Of a stretch of 64,000 bases of DNA, positions 53,171 to 61,686 are shown in pieces (position 1 is the first letter of the stretch; every line of letters starts with the position of its first letter). The stretch is from assembly GCF_963674925.1 (NCBI RefSeq), contig NZ_OY771649.1, forward strand, positions 124,001 through 188,000, given 5' to 3'. The position numbers and the translations under genes were made by a program. The DNA is from an uncultured Draconibacterium sp. GTDB lineage: Bacteria; Bacteroidota; Bacteroidia; Bacteroidales; Prolixibacteraceae. Below the pieces are notes generated by a model. That model did no database searches. It was not told the DNA's origin and saw nothing but the letters and a program-made list of their open reading frames with translations.

Positions 53171-54172
53171 CTATTCCGGCTCTTCGCTAAACTTAAATGT
53201 TTTATACAAGTAGCCCATTGCCGGAAAAATGATCAGTACACCAACAATCAACGCAATTAAAAGGAATAGCTGCACTTGTTCGGGTGCCTTTGCTGCCTGA
53301 ATGGTAATATCATCACCACTTTTTGTTTTAACCAACACCGGAAACTGAATGGCAAACCATCCGGTAACGATCAGCGTAGTTTGAAGCCCGGCAGTTAATC
53401 GTAACCAGTTGCCTTTATTTTTATTCAGAAAATACCAGAATGCCGGAAGTGCCAGGGTAGCGATAACAATACAGGCTACGCTTATGGGCGAGTTGATGAA
53501 GTCTTTCAACAGCGGATGACCGGCAACTTTAGCCGTTGCAAACACAATTGCTCCCATTACCACCAATGAGATCAGCAGGCGCTTGGTCATGCGTGTAAAA
53601 TAAATGATGTAGTTTTTGTCATCAATTTCGCTAACGGTAAAAATACCCGCCAGAAAGGCAAATAACAACACCATAAACACGCCCATACTCACCGAAAACC
53701 AGTTTAGCCACGGGTGGATGTATACTTCGTAAAAGCCAAGCTGATAATCCATCGTTATTTCGCCCAGTATTAGTCCGCCAACGGTGACTCCCAAAAAGAA
53801 AGTGGTGAACACACTGGAGTAGCGAAATATGGCCGAATAGATAGCTTTCGGACGTTCTTCATCAATATCGTAATGGCGAAATGTAAAAGCTGACCCGCGG
53901 GCGATAATGCCAAGCAGTACCAACAAAACTGGAATGTGCAAGGCCGTAAGAACGGTTGAATAGACAGTCGGGAATCCGACAAACAGGATTACTACCACCA
54001 GAATTAACCATACGTGGTTAGCCTCCCAAACCGGTGCAATGGCACGCGACACGATTTTTGATGCTTTACCTCTCGACAAAAGTTCGAGAATTCCGCCGCC
54101 AAAATCGGCGCCCCCAAGTAAAACGTAAAGCATTAAACAAATTACCAGTATTATGAGATTAGCTTCAGCCAT
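53171..54172 (-). CDS. cydB: Cytochrome bd ubiquinol oxidase subunit II
   Basis: This is the second membrane subunit of the high-affinity cytochrome bd oxidase, which reduces oxygen with quinol. The 333 residues form about eight or nine helices. The N-terminus LIILVICLMLYVLLGGADFGGGILEL is the conserved CydB start, followed by APVWEANHVWLILVVVILFVGFP. It overlaps cydA by eight nt. Confidence 0.94.
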   Translation of the reverse strand: MAEANLIILVICLMLYVLLGGADFGGGILELLSRGKASKIVSRAIAPVWEANHVWLILVVVILFVGFPTVYSTVLTALHIPVLLVLLGIIARGSAFTFRHYDIDEERPKAIYSAIFRYSSVFTTFFLGVTVGGLILGEITMDYQLGFYEVYIHPWLNWFSVSMGVFMVLLFAFLAGIFTVSEIDDKNYIIYFTRMTKRLLISLVVMGAIVFATAKVAGHPLLKDFINSPISVACIVIATLALPAFWYFLNKNKGNWLRLTAGLQTTLIVTGWFAIQFPVLVKTKSGDDITIQAAKAPEQVQLFLLIALIVGVLIIFPAMGYLYKTFKFSEEPE

Positions 54173-55475
54173 TTTTCAGATATTTTGATTGTAATAGTTG
54201 TATTTGGCGGCTCAGCAGCCAGGTAACCACAAAAGTTAGAATGACATAAACCGCCGTAATGGTGTAAAAAGTATACTGGATGCCCGGCATTGGCGTTAAC
54301 GAATCTTTTGTTTTCATAATGCCATAAATAATCCAGGGTTGGCGTCCTACTTCGGTAACTATCCAGCCGGCTTCCACTGCAATAAACCCAAGCGGGGTAG
54401 CGATGGCCAGCATGCGCAACCACCATTTCTTCTCCAGCCAGTGTTTCCATTTGTAGGTTCCGGCAAAAAACAGGCCGGCAATCAGCATCAGAAACATCCC
54501 TATTCCAACCATTAACTGAAACGAATAATGTGTAATCGGTACCGGTGGCCACTCTTCTTCCGGAAACTCTTCCAGTCCTTTTACTTCTGCGTTAAAGTCG
54601 CCATGCGCAAGGAAACTCAGGAATCCGGGAAGTTTAATCGCGTATTTTACTTCGCGGTTTTCCACATCAGGAATTCCGCCGATAATAAGTGACGCTTTTT
54701 CCTCGGTTTTAAAATGCGACTCGAAAGCAGCTAGTTTTGCCGGTTGTAATTTGGCAACATTTTTAGCTGCGAGGTCACCGCTTATGGGTTGAAGAACAGC
54801 AGCTGCCGATGCAAATGCGAGTGCTATGGTTATGGCTTTGGCGTGAATCTCCAGCTTATTTTTCATGTATAAAACAGCATGCACTCCGGCCACTGCAAAT
54901 CCCGTTGCCGAAAAAGCTGCAATAGTCATATGGTGCGCCTGCGAGAACCATGCTTTGTTGAACATCGCTTTTACCGGATCGATATTAAAAGCTTGTCCGT
55001 CAATCCAGTCGAAACCTGCGGGAGCATTCATCCAGGCATTGGCCGAAACCACAAAAATTCCCGAAAGTACACCGGAAATTCCTACAACCATTCCGGTGTA
55101 GAGGTGAACCCATTTGTTCAGACGTTTCCAGCCGTACAGGAATAAACCCAGCGCTATGGCTTCCACAAAGAAAGCGGTTCCTTCCCACGAAAAGGGCATC
55201 CCAAAAATGGGCCCGGCATGCTCCATAAATGTGGGCCATAACATTCCCAGCTCAAACGATAATACAGTACCGGAAACGGCACCAACGGCAAAAAATATTG
55301 CTACACCTTTTGCCCAGGCTTTTGCCAAATCAAGATAGACCGGATTTTTTGTTCGAAGCCATTTCCACTCGGCAACGAACATAAACCACGGCATTACCAT
55401 CCCTATGCAGGCAAATACGATGTGAAATCCTAACGAAACGGCCATTTGCATTCTTGCGGCCATAAATTCATCCAT
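54165..55475 (-). CDS. cydA: Cytochrome bd ubiquinol oxidase subunit I
   Basis: This is the haem-bearing subunit of cytochrome bd oxidase (436 residues). ARMQMAVSLGFHIVFACIGM contains the haem b595/d axial histidine region near residue 18. AWMNAPAGFDW, then AHHMTIAAFSATGFAVAGVHA, carry other conserved positions. The C-terminal GWIVTEVGRQPWIIYG is the family signature. The length and the short segment between helices 6 and 7 indicate the short Q-loop (qOR1-type) version. It allows low-oxygen respiration or oxygen scavenging in an otherwise fermentative cell. The 245-nt upstream spacer shows no clear promoter box. Confidence 0.95.
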   Translation of the reverse strand: MDEFMAARMQMAVSLGFHIVFACIGMVMPWFMFVAEWKWLRTKNPVYLDLAKAWAKGVAIFFAVGAVSGTVLSFELGMLWPTFMEHAGPIFGMPFSWEGTAFFVEAIALGLFLYGWKRLNKWVHLYTGMVVGISGVLSGIFVVSANAWMNAPAGFDWIDGQAFNIDPVKAMFNKAWFSQAHHMTIAAFSATGFAVAGVHAVLYMKNKLEIHAKAITIALAFASAAAVLQPISGDLAAKNVAKLQPAKLAAFESHFKTEEKASLIIGGIPDVENREVKYAIKLPGFLSFLAHGDFNAEVKGLEEFPEEEWPPVPITHYSFQLMVGIGMFLMLIAGLFFAGTYKWKHWLEKKWWLRMLAIATPLGFIAVEAGWIVTEVGRQPWIIYGIMKTKDSLTPMPGIQYTFYTITAVYVILTFVVTWLLSRQIQLLQSKYLKNG

Positions 55476-55720
55476 ACTTTATCTTATTTTCTGTTTACAT
55501 TGTTTGTCATTCCTAACAACAATTTCCTCTTCTAGTTTGAGTTTTTTTGTCGATTTCTCCATTCTACATAAGCAATTCGATCCAATAGGCTGATTGATTG
55601 GGATATAGAATAGGAAACTTACGTAAAAGCAGTGCTAATTTAGAAAATATAATTAAGTAATAACAGGAAGTTTCAGCGATTTAAGTAAACTAAAGTTTAA
55701 AAAAGTGAAAATAAAAACTG

Positions 55721-56215
55721 CTATTTAAACATACGTGGAACAAGATGGAATGCCAGCTTCCCGCTTCTTGCTTCTACCTGATCCCAGCTTTCAACATCGA
55801 AATTTATTCCAACGGTTGATGAGGTTGGCATGTCGCTGTAAAACTCTTCGAGTAAATTGCACACGTAGTAATAAAAGCCAGGGTTATGCCCAAAAAAGAA
55901 TACCGTATTAGAGCTCGGTGGTAACTTATGTATCAGCTCCAAAAATTCGTCGGTGCTAAGCCCGTCGTATATATCTTCAACAGTAATAATGTCCTGGCGT
56001 TTAAAGTCGAGGTTTTCGGCAAAAATCATGGCCGTTTTAAACGCTCGTTTGGCAGGACTGGAAATAATGGTATCCGGAACTACCCCTTGTTTTTTCAGAT
56101 CCTGACTTATCAGTTTCGCGTCGTTTTTACCACGTTCACGCAGGTCGCGCGTAAAATCATCTTCGTACCCGTAAGGTACGGCCTTGCCATGTCGTACGAT
56201 TACTACTTGTTTCAT
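55721..56215 (-). CDS. SixA-like histidine phosphatase
   Basis: This 164-residue histidine phosphatase starts KQVVIVRHGKAVPYG, with the catalytic RHG motif (8-10). The second arginine is in ISSPAKRAFKTA, and the second histidine in VFFFGHNPGFYYYV. Size and layout fit SixA, which removes phosphate from phosphohistidine proteins. The true target is unknown. It is a single gene. Confidence 0.88.
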   Translation of the reverse strand: MKQVVIVRHGKAVPYGYEDDFTRDLRERGKNDAKLISQDLKKQGVVPDTIISSPAKRAFKTAMIFAENLDFKRQDIITVEDIYDGLSTDEFLELIHKLPPSSNTVFFFGHNPGFYYYVCNLLEEFYSDMPTSSTVGINFDVESWDQVEARSGKLAFHLVPRMFK

Positions 56216-56273
56216 ATATATAAATTAAAGACCGATGCTAAAACGGAGAGGAGCAACGGTCTGGTTAGCCTCT

Positions 56274-56552
56274 TTATACCAGTTCGTACAGGTCAACGGT
56301 AACTTCAGCCAATTCGCCTATTTTAGGAACGGTGCTTGAAAAATGCGGAGTGCTGTTGTGAAAATCGATCGCTGCCCGGTCTTTCCATTTTTCAATCAGG
56401 CAATAAGTAGAGGGATCGTCTACCTTTTTATGCAATACATATTCAATGTTTCCATCCTCGGCGCGCGACGCTTCTCCCAATTCTTCAACGAGTTTCAAAA
56501 ATGTTGATTCCTGTCCTTTGTTTACTATAAATTTAGCTACAATTGTAATCAT
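56274..56552 (-). CDS. ABM-domain (putative quinol monooxygenase) protein
   Basis: This 92-residue ferredoxin-like alpha/beta-barrel protein is of the antibiotic biosynthesis monooxygenase/YgiN type. ATG 56552 gives MITIVAKFIVNKGQESTFLK, the family start. YVLHKKVDDPSTYCLIEKWKD and HNSTPHF are the usual core. Such proteins act as small cofactor-free oxygenases or have unknown roles. The frame runs to 56588, but the added 12 residues do not match the family. Confidence 0.85.
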   Translation of the reverse strand: MITIVAKFIVNKGQESTFLKLVEELGEASRAEDGNIEYVLHKKVDDPSTYCLIEKWKDRAAIDFHNSTPHFSSTVPKIGELAEVTVDLYELV

Positions 56553-56654
56553 CTTGTCGGTTTTATTTAAGTGAATCTTCCAGGCCAAAACGGAATTGTA
56601 AAAGGTAAATTCGGTTTTTATTAAGCTGTAGAAGTTGTCTAAAACAAATTTAAC

Positions 56655-56662
56655 TTAATTTG
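56655..56662 (+). promoter_or_regulatory. Weak -7-like box before the phosphoesterase gene
   Basis: TTAATTTG (seven of eight positions) lies 20 nt before the ATG, the same word as before xerD. Confidence 0.3.
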
Positions 56663-56682
56663 CAGCAATAAGACAAATTTTA

Positions 56683-57195
56683 ATGAGACGAATTGGACTG
56701 TTATCGGACACACACGGATTTATTCACGAGCGTATTTTTACTTTTTTCGATAAGGTGGACGAGATTTGGCATGCGGGAGATTTTGGAAATATTGAAACCG
56801 CAGATCGTCTGGCTGATTTTAAACCTTTGAGAGGTGTTTACGGAAACATTGACGGACAGGATGTGCGTGTAGTTCACCCGATGCATCAGCGTTTTAAATG
56901 CGAAGATGTGGATGTTTGGATGACGCATATTGGTGGTTATCCGGGACGTTACGAACGTTACGTAAAACCGGATATTTATACCAATTCACCCGATTTGTTT
57001 ATTAGCGGGCATTCGCATATTTTAAAAGTAATCTTTGATAAAAAACTCAATTTTTTGCACATGAATCCGGGAGCTGCCGGTTACAAGGGTTTTCATAAAG
57101 TATGTACTGCCTTGCGTTTTGTAATAGATGGGAAAGAAATTCGAGACCTTGAAATTTGGGAGTTACCACGCCACGAAGCGGTGCCGCGCGTATAA
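56683..57195 (+). CDS. YfcE/MJ0936-type metallophosphoesterase
   Basis: This small calcineurin-like phosphoesterase (170 residues) hydrolyses phosphodiesters, probably as a general phosphodiesterase. The metal ligands are in order: LLSDTHG (6-12), HAGDFGN (31-37), GVYGNIDG (about 52-59), MTHIGGYPG and ISGHSHILK. It is convergent with the PLD-like gene, 11 nt between stops. Confidence 0.9.
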   Translation: MRRIGLLSDTHGFIHERIFTFFDKVDEIWHAGDFGNIETADRLADFKPLRGVYGNIDGQDVRVVHPMHQRFKCEDVDVWMTHIGGYPGRYERYVKPDIYTNSPDLFISGHSHILKVIFDKKLNFLHMNPGAAGYKGFHKVCTALRFVIDGKEIRDLEIWELPRHEAVPRV

Positions 57196-57206
57196 TTCAG
57201 CACTGA

Positions 57207-57881
57207 TTATTGCCCAGCTTTTAATTCAAATAATTCATTCCAGAGGCGGTTAAATTCTTCGTCGTATTGTTGTACGATCTCAAATTTTGTGGTAGCCACC
57301 AGGTTTTCCTGGTTGTGTTTGGTGGCGGTGTAGGTCCAGTTAAAGCTGCCGGTTATCGCAATTTTACCATCGATAATACCAAATTTGTTGTGCATGTGGT
57401 AATGCGAATGATCGATTTTTACGGGAATTCCGGCCCCGGCAAGTTTGGCGATTTCTGAGCCATTATCTTCCATTTTTTCATCGTCGGTGATGATTCGCAC
57501 TTTCACTCCTCGTTTATGGCAGGATATAATTCTTCGTGCCAGTTCGTTATCGGTAATCGTAAAAATGCACAGGTCAACGGTTTGTGAAGCATGATCGAGC
57601 AGTGTTTTTATCTCATTTTTAATGTCGTTTCCCGGGCTGAAAAATACCCGGTTAAAGTGAAACGCATGCTCGTTAATAAGCGTAATGCTGGTTTCCAACC
57701 ACGAAATTACATGGCTGTGACCGGAAGCTTCCAGCTCTTTTCCCTTTTCAATCAGCATCTTTTTTAATGCCTCTCTGTCTTTACGATTGAGTCTTTTTAA
57801 CCTGCCGGTAATCGATTTTGGCACCTCGTTTTCAAGCAACGAGTCGCAGCGTTTTACAAAGTAATTAAAAAGGTCTTGCAT
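57207..57881 (-). CDS. Phospholipase D-like/nuclease domain protein
   Basis: This 224-residue cytosolic protein has a helical, basic N-terminal part (about 1-70, RLKRLNRKDREALKKMLIEK). A single PLD domain follows. The HKD motif is HNKFGIIDGKIAITGSFNWT (about 165-184), typical of Nuc-like and mitochondrial-cardiolipin-hydrolase-like enzymes that dimerise to form the active site. No signal peptide is present. DNA, RNA or lipid could be the substrate. Confidence 0.85.
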   Translation of the reverse strand: MQDLFNYFVKRCDSLLENEVPKSITGRLKRLNRKDREALKKMLIEKGKELEASGHSHVISWLETSITLINEHAFHFNRVFFSPGNDIKNEIKTLLDHASQTVDLCIFTITDNELARRIISCHKRGVKVRIITDDEKMEDNGSEIAKLAGAGIPVKIDHSHYHMHNKFGIIDGKIAITGSFNWTYTATKHNQENLVATTKFEIVQQYDEEFNRLWNELFELKAGQ

Positions 57882-57952
57882 GGCGTTTAAGTTAAAAGTA
57901 GAAAGTAAAAAGGTAAAAGATTAATTCTACAATTTTGCAGTTTCGCAATTTT

Positions 57953-58795
57953 TTAATCGTTTTTTGTAAACGAATGAGCTACCCAGTTATTTTTTTCCAC
58001 AAAACCGGCATCTTTCATTCCCAGGCTTTCAGCTTTTGTTTTAATATCCTTGATGTCTTCGGTGTAAAAACCACTCATAATCAACGTTCCGCCATCGTTC
58101 AATACACTGAAGTATGCTTCCATGTCGTTTAGCAAAACATTTTTATGGATGTTGGCAAAAATCAGGTCGAACTTTTCATTTCCAAGCAGGCTGGCATCTC
58201 CCAGTTTTGCATCAATGTTCGTGATTTTATTCAGCGCTGCATTTTCCCGCGTCCCTTCGTACGACCATTTGTCAATGTCGATAGCCGTAATTTGTTTGGC
58301 CCCTTTCATCGAAGCTAAAATGCTGAGAATACCAGTTCCACAGCCCATGTCCAAAATGGTTTTTCCGCCTAAATCGTTTTGTAGAATTGATTCGATTATT
58401 GTCGCCGTAGTTTCATGGTTTCCGGTTCCAAAAGCCATGTTAGGCTCAATTACAATTTCGTATTTTGCCTCGGGATATTCCGTGTGAAACGGCGCCCGGA
58501 TCATACACTCTCCACCGATTACCAGCGGTTTGAAATAGTTCTTTTCCCACTCTTCGTTCCAGTTTTGGTCGGCGATAAACTCCGAATCTACTTTAAATGA
58601 AAAATCACCGGAGAACGATTCGAGAACTGTGTTTAAACTTTCTTTTGAGTAAGAAGTTGCCGGGATAAACGCTTCAAATCCGGTTTCGGTTTCCACAAAA
58701 CTATCAAAACCAATGTCGGCCAGCTGAGCATTTAAAACATCGCGCAACCACTCCTGAAACGGGGTAATTTGTATACTTATTTTTTGGTAATCCAT
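57953..58795 (-). CDS. prmA: Ribosomal protein L11 methyltransferase
   Basis: PrmA trimethylates L11. The 280 residues comprise an N-terminal recognition domain (1-100). The catalytic domain has MAFGTGNHETTA, the SAM motif ILDMGCGTGILSILASMKGA (about 148-167) and DLIFANIHKNVLL in the NPPY position. The length and FGTGNHETT signature are decisive. Confidence 0.94.
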   Translation of the reverse strand: MDYQKISIQITPFQEWLRDVLNAQLADIGFDSFVETETGFEAFIPATSYSKESLNTVLESFSGDFSFKVDSEFIADQNWNEEWEKNYFKPLVIGGECMIRAPFHTEYPEAKYEIVIEPNMAFGTGNHETTATIIESILQNDLGGKTILDMGCGTGILSILASMKGAKQITAIDIDKWSYEGTRENAALNKITNIDAKLGDASLLGNEKFDLIFANIHKNVLLNDMEAYFSVLNDGGTLIMSGFYTEDIKDIKTKAESLGMKDAGFVEKNNWVAHSFTKND

Positions 58796-58866
58796 TTGTT
58801 TGGTATTTGCGGCGAAGGTATAAAAAAACGGCCACTGATGCTTTCTGTTGGAAGTTTGCTTCTTCT

Positions 58867-60102
58867 TTAATCGATGAATTTATTGGGAAAGATATTTACG
58901 GCGATAAAACCAAATATTCCTGTAATTCCAATAATCAGCAAATCAATGATACTGGTTCTGATTTTTTTCTTTTGTTTTCTAATAATAGAGTATTGTACGA
59001 TAATTAGCAACAGGCTGATAAAAAGCCATCTAAACGACTTGCTGATTTTTAAATAGAAATTTACGTAGCTGGAGTTATTATCAGTCATTTTTAGCTCGGC
59101 GGGGAAAAGCAACTGGGCAATTTTACCTTCGGTGCCGGAATTATAAGTCGGGCGCTTTTCAATATATTCGTCAATCTTGTTGTGGTCGCGGTCTACGACC
59201 TGTGTTCTTATAAACCCGTCGCCAATACTTATTACATTGAAATTAAAATAGTCGCCATAAATTCTGATCTCGTATTTATCAGGATCAATATCATCCACAT
59301 CAAATTTTTCCAGCATATAATCGTAGGGTGTCAGCACATAGAGTTCGTTATTTTCTGTAAATAAGTAGGCGTAATAAAGTTTGTCGCTAAAATCAACGCA
59401 CTGAATGGTTTTGAATTTCATACCAGTTGGAAGCTCAACTTTGCGGACAAAAGGTACTCCCTTAGCCATTTTAATATGAAAAAGCTGGTCGGCAGAATCG
59501 AATACCAGATAACCTTCGTCGCACGATTTCCTGGGTGTTGGAATACCGTTTATCGAATTTGCCGGGAACTTAAAACCCCGGTTATATAAAACGGCCGAAA
59601 ACATCCGGCTTTTATCTTCGAGAATTTTGTTGGTTTTGGCATCGATAAACTCCATACGCCAGGTGATGCGGAAAAAATCGTCAGGCATTTCCAGATTAGC
59701 CCGGCCCGATTGTGATTCAAACAAAGGATAGAGTTTGGGTTTTGGAGCATGAATTTCATCGGGTGTTATTCGAAAGTTTGACCGAAATATACCGGCGTGC
59801 TGGATATTAATTTTCTGTCCGTTTATCGAATCGGGCATCGTTCCATCCATAACCAGTTGCCGCGTGTACATTAGCGGCAATTTCATTTCGTAGGCTTCAC
59901 GTGTTAGTTTTGTCCCTTCACGGTTCGTCCATTTATCGTCAGCATCCGGTCGATAGATCATAAAATCATGGTCGATACAGCTGTATTGTATCAACGGGCT
60001 TTTGCTTGGTTTTTCAAATGCCATTCGGTAGAACTGGGGCAGTACAACCGATAAACCAAGAATGGCCATAAAAACTAAAATATATCTGCTGATTTTTACC
60101 AT
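58867..60102 (-). CDS. DUF4857-family membrane protein
   Basis: From the ATG at 60102 this 411-residue protein has one N-terminal helix (ISRYILVFMAILGLSVVLP), a large extracytoplasmic beta-rich domain (about 25-330) with no known enzymatic motif, and two C-terminal helices. The first is WLFISLLLIIVQYSI, the second LLIIGITGIFGFIAVNIF. It resembles DUF4857 proteins. It is last in the envelope operon, one nt after the permease stop, so it is strongly coupled and is probably an accessory subunit of the ABC transporter. Function unknown. Confidence 0.8.
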   Translation of the reverse strand: MVKISRYILVFMAILGLSVVLPQFYRMAFEKPSKSPLIQYSCIDHDFMIYRPDADDKWTNREGTKLTREAYEMKLPLMYTRQLVMDGTMPDSINGQKINIQHAGIFRSNFRITPDEIHAPKPKLYPLFESQSGRANLEMPDDFFRITWRMEFIDAKTNKILEDKSRMFSAVLYNRGFKFPANSINGIPTPRKSCDEGYLVFDSADQLFHIKMAKGVPFVRKVELPTGMKFKTIQCVDFSDKLYYAYLFTENNELYVLTPYDYMLEKFDVDDIDPDKYEIRIYGDYFNFNVISIGDGFIRTQVVDRDHNKIDEYIEKRPTYNSGTEGKIAQLLFPAELKMTDNNSSYVNFYLKISKSFRWLFISLLLIIVQYSIIRKQKKKIRTSIIDLLIIGITGIFGFIAVNIFPNKFID

Positions 60103-60103
60103 A

Positions 60104-60778
60104 TTACATTTCTCCTTTTCTAAACCGGTATCCCGAAAACAACAAAACAACTGACAAAAGAATAGTAAACACGATTAACAGCGGAAGGGAAGGAGAATAG
60201 GCACTTGCTGCCACTGTTTGAAGATAAATAGGTACAAAGGTTGCAGTTACCAGGATATAGATAAAACGATATTTCCATACCGGCTCTAATACGATTAGTG
60301 CGGTTAAAAAATATACTACAAAACCGCATAAAAACCAGGGAGCAGTTGAAATTAAGGCCGATTGAATGATCTCAGCAGGAAAATAAGCTAAACTCATTCC
60401 TGTAAAGATCAGAATGAGAACCGTGGAGATTGCAACCTGGCAAAATGTCCCGAACAACATCATCACCAACAATGCCTTGTTTTCGTTGATGGGCAAATGA
60501 AAAGTGAGCTTTATTCGTTTATTAATGGTTTCGGGAAAATATTGGGTAAGGGCAATGGCCACTGCTCCGGCAAGGGGAACAAATTTGAATAAACTATATT
60601 CGAAAAACTTATTACCCTGGAAAAGGATACTATACCAATAGTTTGCTGCGTTGCTGAATTCAAAATCGTGCTGAACTTTTAGAAATATATTTCCAACCAC
60701 CAAAACACCAAGTGCAGCGTAAATAATGGCAACCCATCTGATTTTTAGCCATTCTTTGTATATGATCGATTTCCACAT
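60104..60778 (-). CDS. ABC-2-type permease-like membrane protein
   Basis: This 224-residue protein has six likely helices and a cytosolic N-terminus (WKSIIYKEWLKIRWVAIIYA), the layout of small ABC-2 permeases. FHLPINENKALLVMMLFGTF is the amphipathic hinge seen in such proteins. It starts four nt after the ATPase gene stops and is coupled to DUF4857. The transported compound is unknown. Confidence 0.8.
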   Translation of the reverse strand: MWKSIIYKEWLKIRWVAIIYAALGVLVVGNIFLKVQHDFEFSNAANYWYSILFQGNKFFEYSLFKFVPLAGAVAIALTQYFPETINKRIKLTFHLPINENKALLVMMLFGTFCQVAISTVLILIFTGMSLAYFPAEIIQSALISTAPWFLCGFVVYFLTALIVLEPVWKYRFIYILVTATFVPIYLQTVAASAYSPSLPLLIVFTILLSVVLLFSGYRFRKGEM

Positions 60779-60782
60779 TTTG

Positions 60783-61667
60783 CTAGTATTTTCCGGTTAA
60801 TCCAATAAATGCATCTTCCAAACCCATTTCTACTTGCCTGAAATTTCTGTAAGCAATTCCATTATTTTTCAAAAAGTTTAAAACCTGGTCTTCCGGTTCG
60901 TATGTGTACAATTCCAGCTTGTTATTTACTTTCTCGCTGTTTTCTACAAAATCTTCGTTCGATATATCGATGTCCGGATTTTCCAACTCAAGGTAAAACT
61001 GTTTAAACTCCTGCATAAACGATTTTACACTGCGTTGGGCCAATACACGGTTAAAATCCATAATCAGCAGATCGTCGATCAGGCGTTCCATATCCTGAAT
61101 AATATGAGAGGTGGTGAAAATGGTTTTGTTTTTTTCTTTGGCATATTCGCGCAGGTAGTCGATAAACAGGCGACGATAACCCGGATCGAGACCCATTGAA
61201 AAATCGTCGAGGATAAGCAAATCGGGATCCTGCGCCAAAATAAGCCCGAGCGCCACCTGCGAACGCTGCCCGCACGACATGGTGGATATTTTTTGCTTTG
61301 GTGAAACCTGAAGTTTCGACAAAAGTTGCCAGTACGGCTCGTTATCCCATTTAGGGTAGAATTTCGAATAAAATTTCTCGATTTGATGAATATTCATAAA
61401 CGCATACTGAATGTGCCCTTCGATAAGAAAACCGATTCGCGCCTTGTTTTGAGGAGATAAGTTTTGCGTGTTTTCGCCATAAATCAGGCACTCTCCGTTT
61501 TGCGGTTGCAGAAAGCCATTTAAAATATTAATAGTAGTGGTTTTGCCCGTACCATTTTTGCCCAATAGCCCCAAGATACTTCCTTCCTTTACGTTAAAAC
61601 TCAGGTTCTCGTAAACCAGCTTTTTGCCGTAGTAATGGGTTAGGTTTTTACATTCAATTGCATTCAT
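60783..61667 (-). CDS. ABC transporter ATP-binding protein
   Basis: From the ATG at 61667 there are 294 residues. Walker A is LLGKNGTGKTTTINIL (about 33-48). The signature loop is the variant MSCGQRSQVALGL instead of LSGGQ. Walker B is LLILDDFSMGLDPG, with the usual glutamate after Walker B replaced by aspartate (LDDFS). The H-loop is FTTSHII. The C-terminal 90 residues (after QRSVKSFMQEF) resemble the tails of exporters of the ABC-2 kind. The upstream 12 codons of the frame (to 61703) overlap the barrel gene and are not family-like. Confidence 0.9.
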   Translation of the reverse strand: MNAIECKNLTHYYGKKLVYENLSFNVKEGSILGLLGKNGTGKTTTINILNGFLQPQNGECLIYGENTQNLSPQNKARIGFLIEGHIQYAFMNIHQIEKFYSKFYPKWDNEPYWQLLSKLQVSPKQKISTMSCGQRSQVALGLILAQDPDLLILDDFSMGLDPGYRRLFIDYLREYAKEKNKTIFTTSHIIQDMERLIDDLLIMDFNRVLAQRSVKSFMQEFKQFYLELENPDIDISNEDFVENSEKVNNKLELYTYEPEDQVLNFLKNNGIAYRNFRQVEMGLEDAFIGLTGKY

Positions 61668-61686
61668 CTGATTACGTTTACTTCTT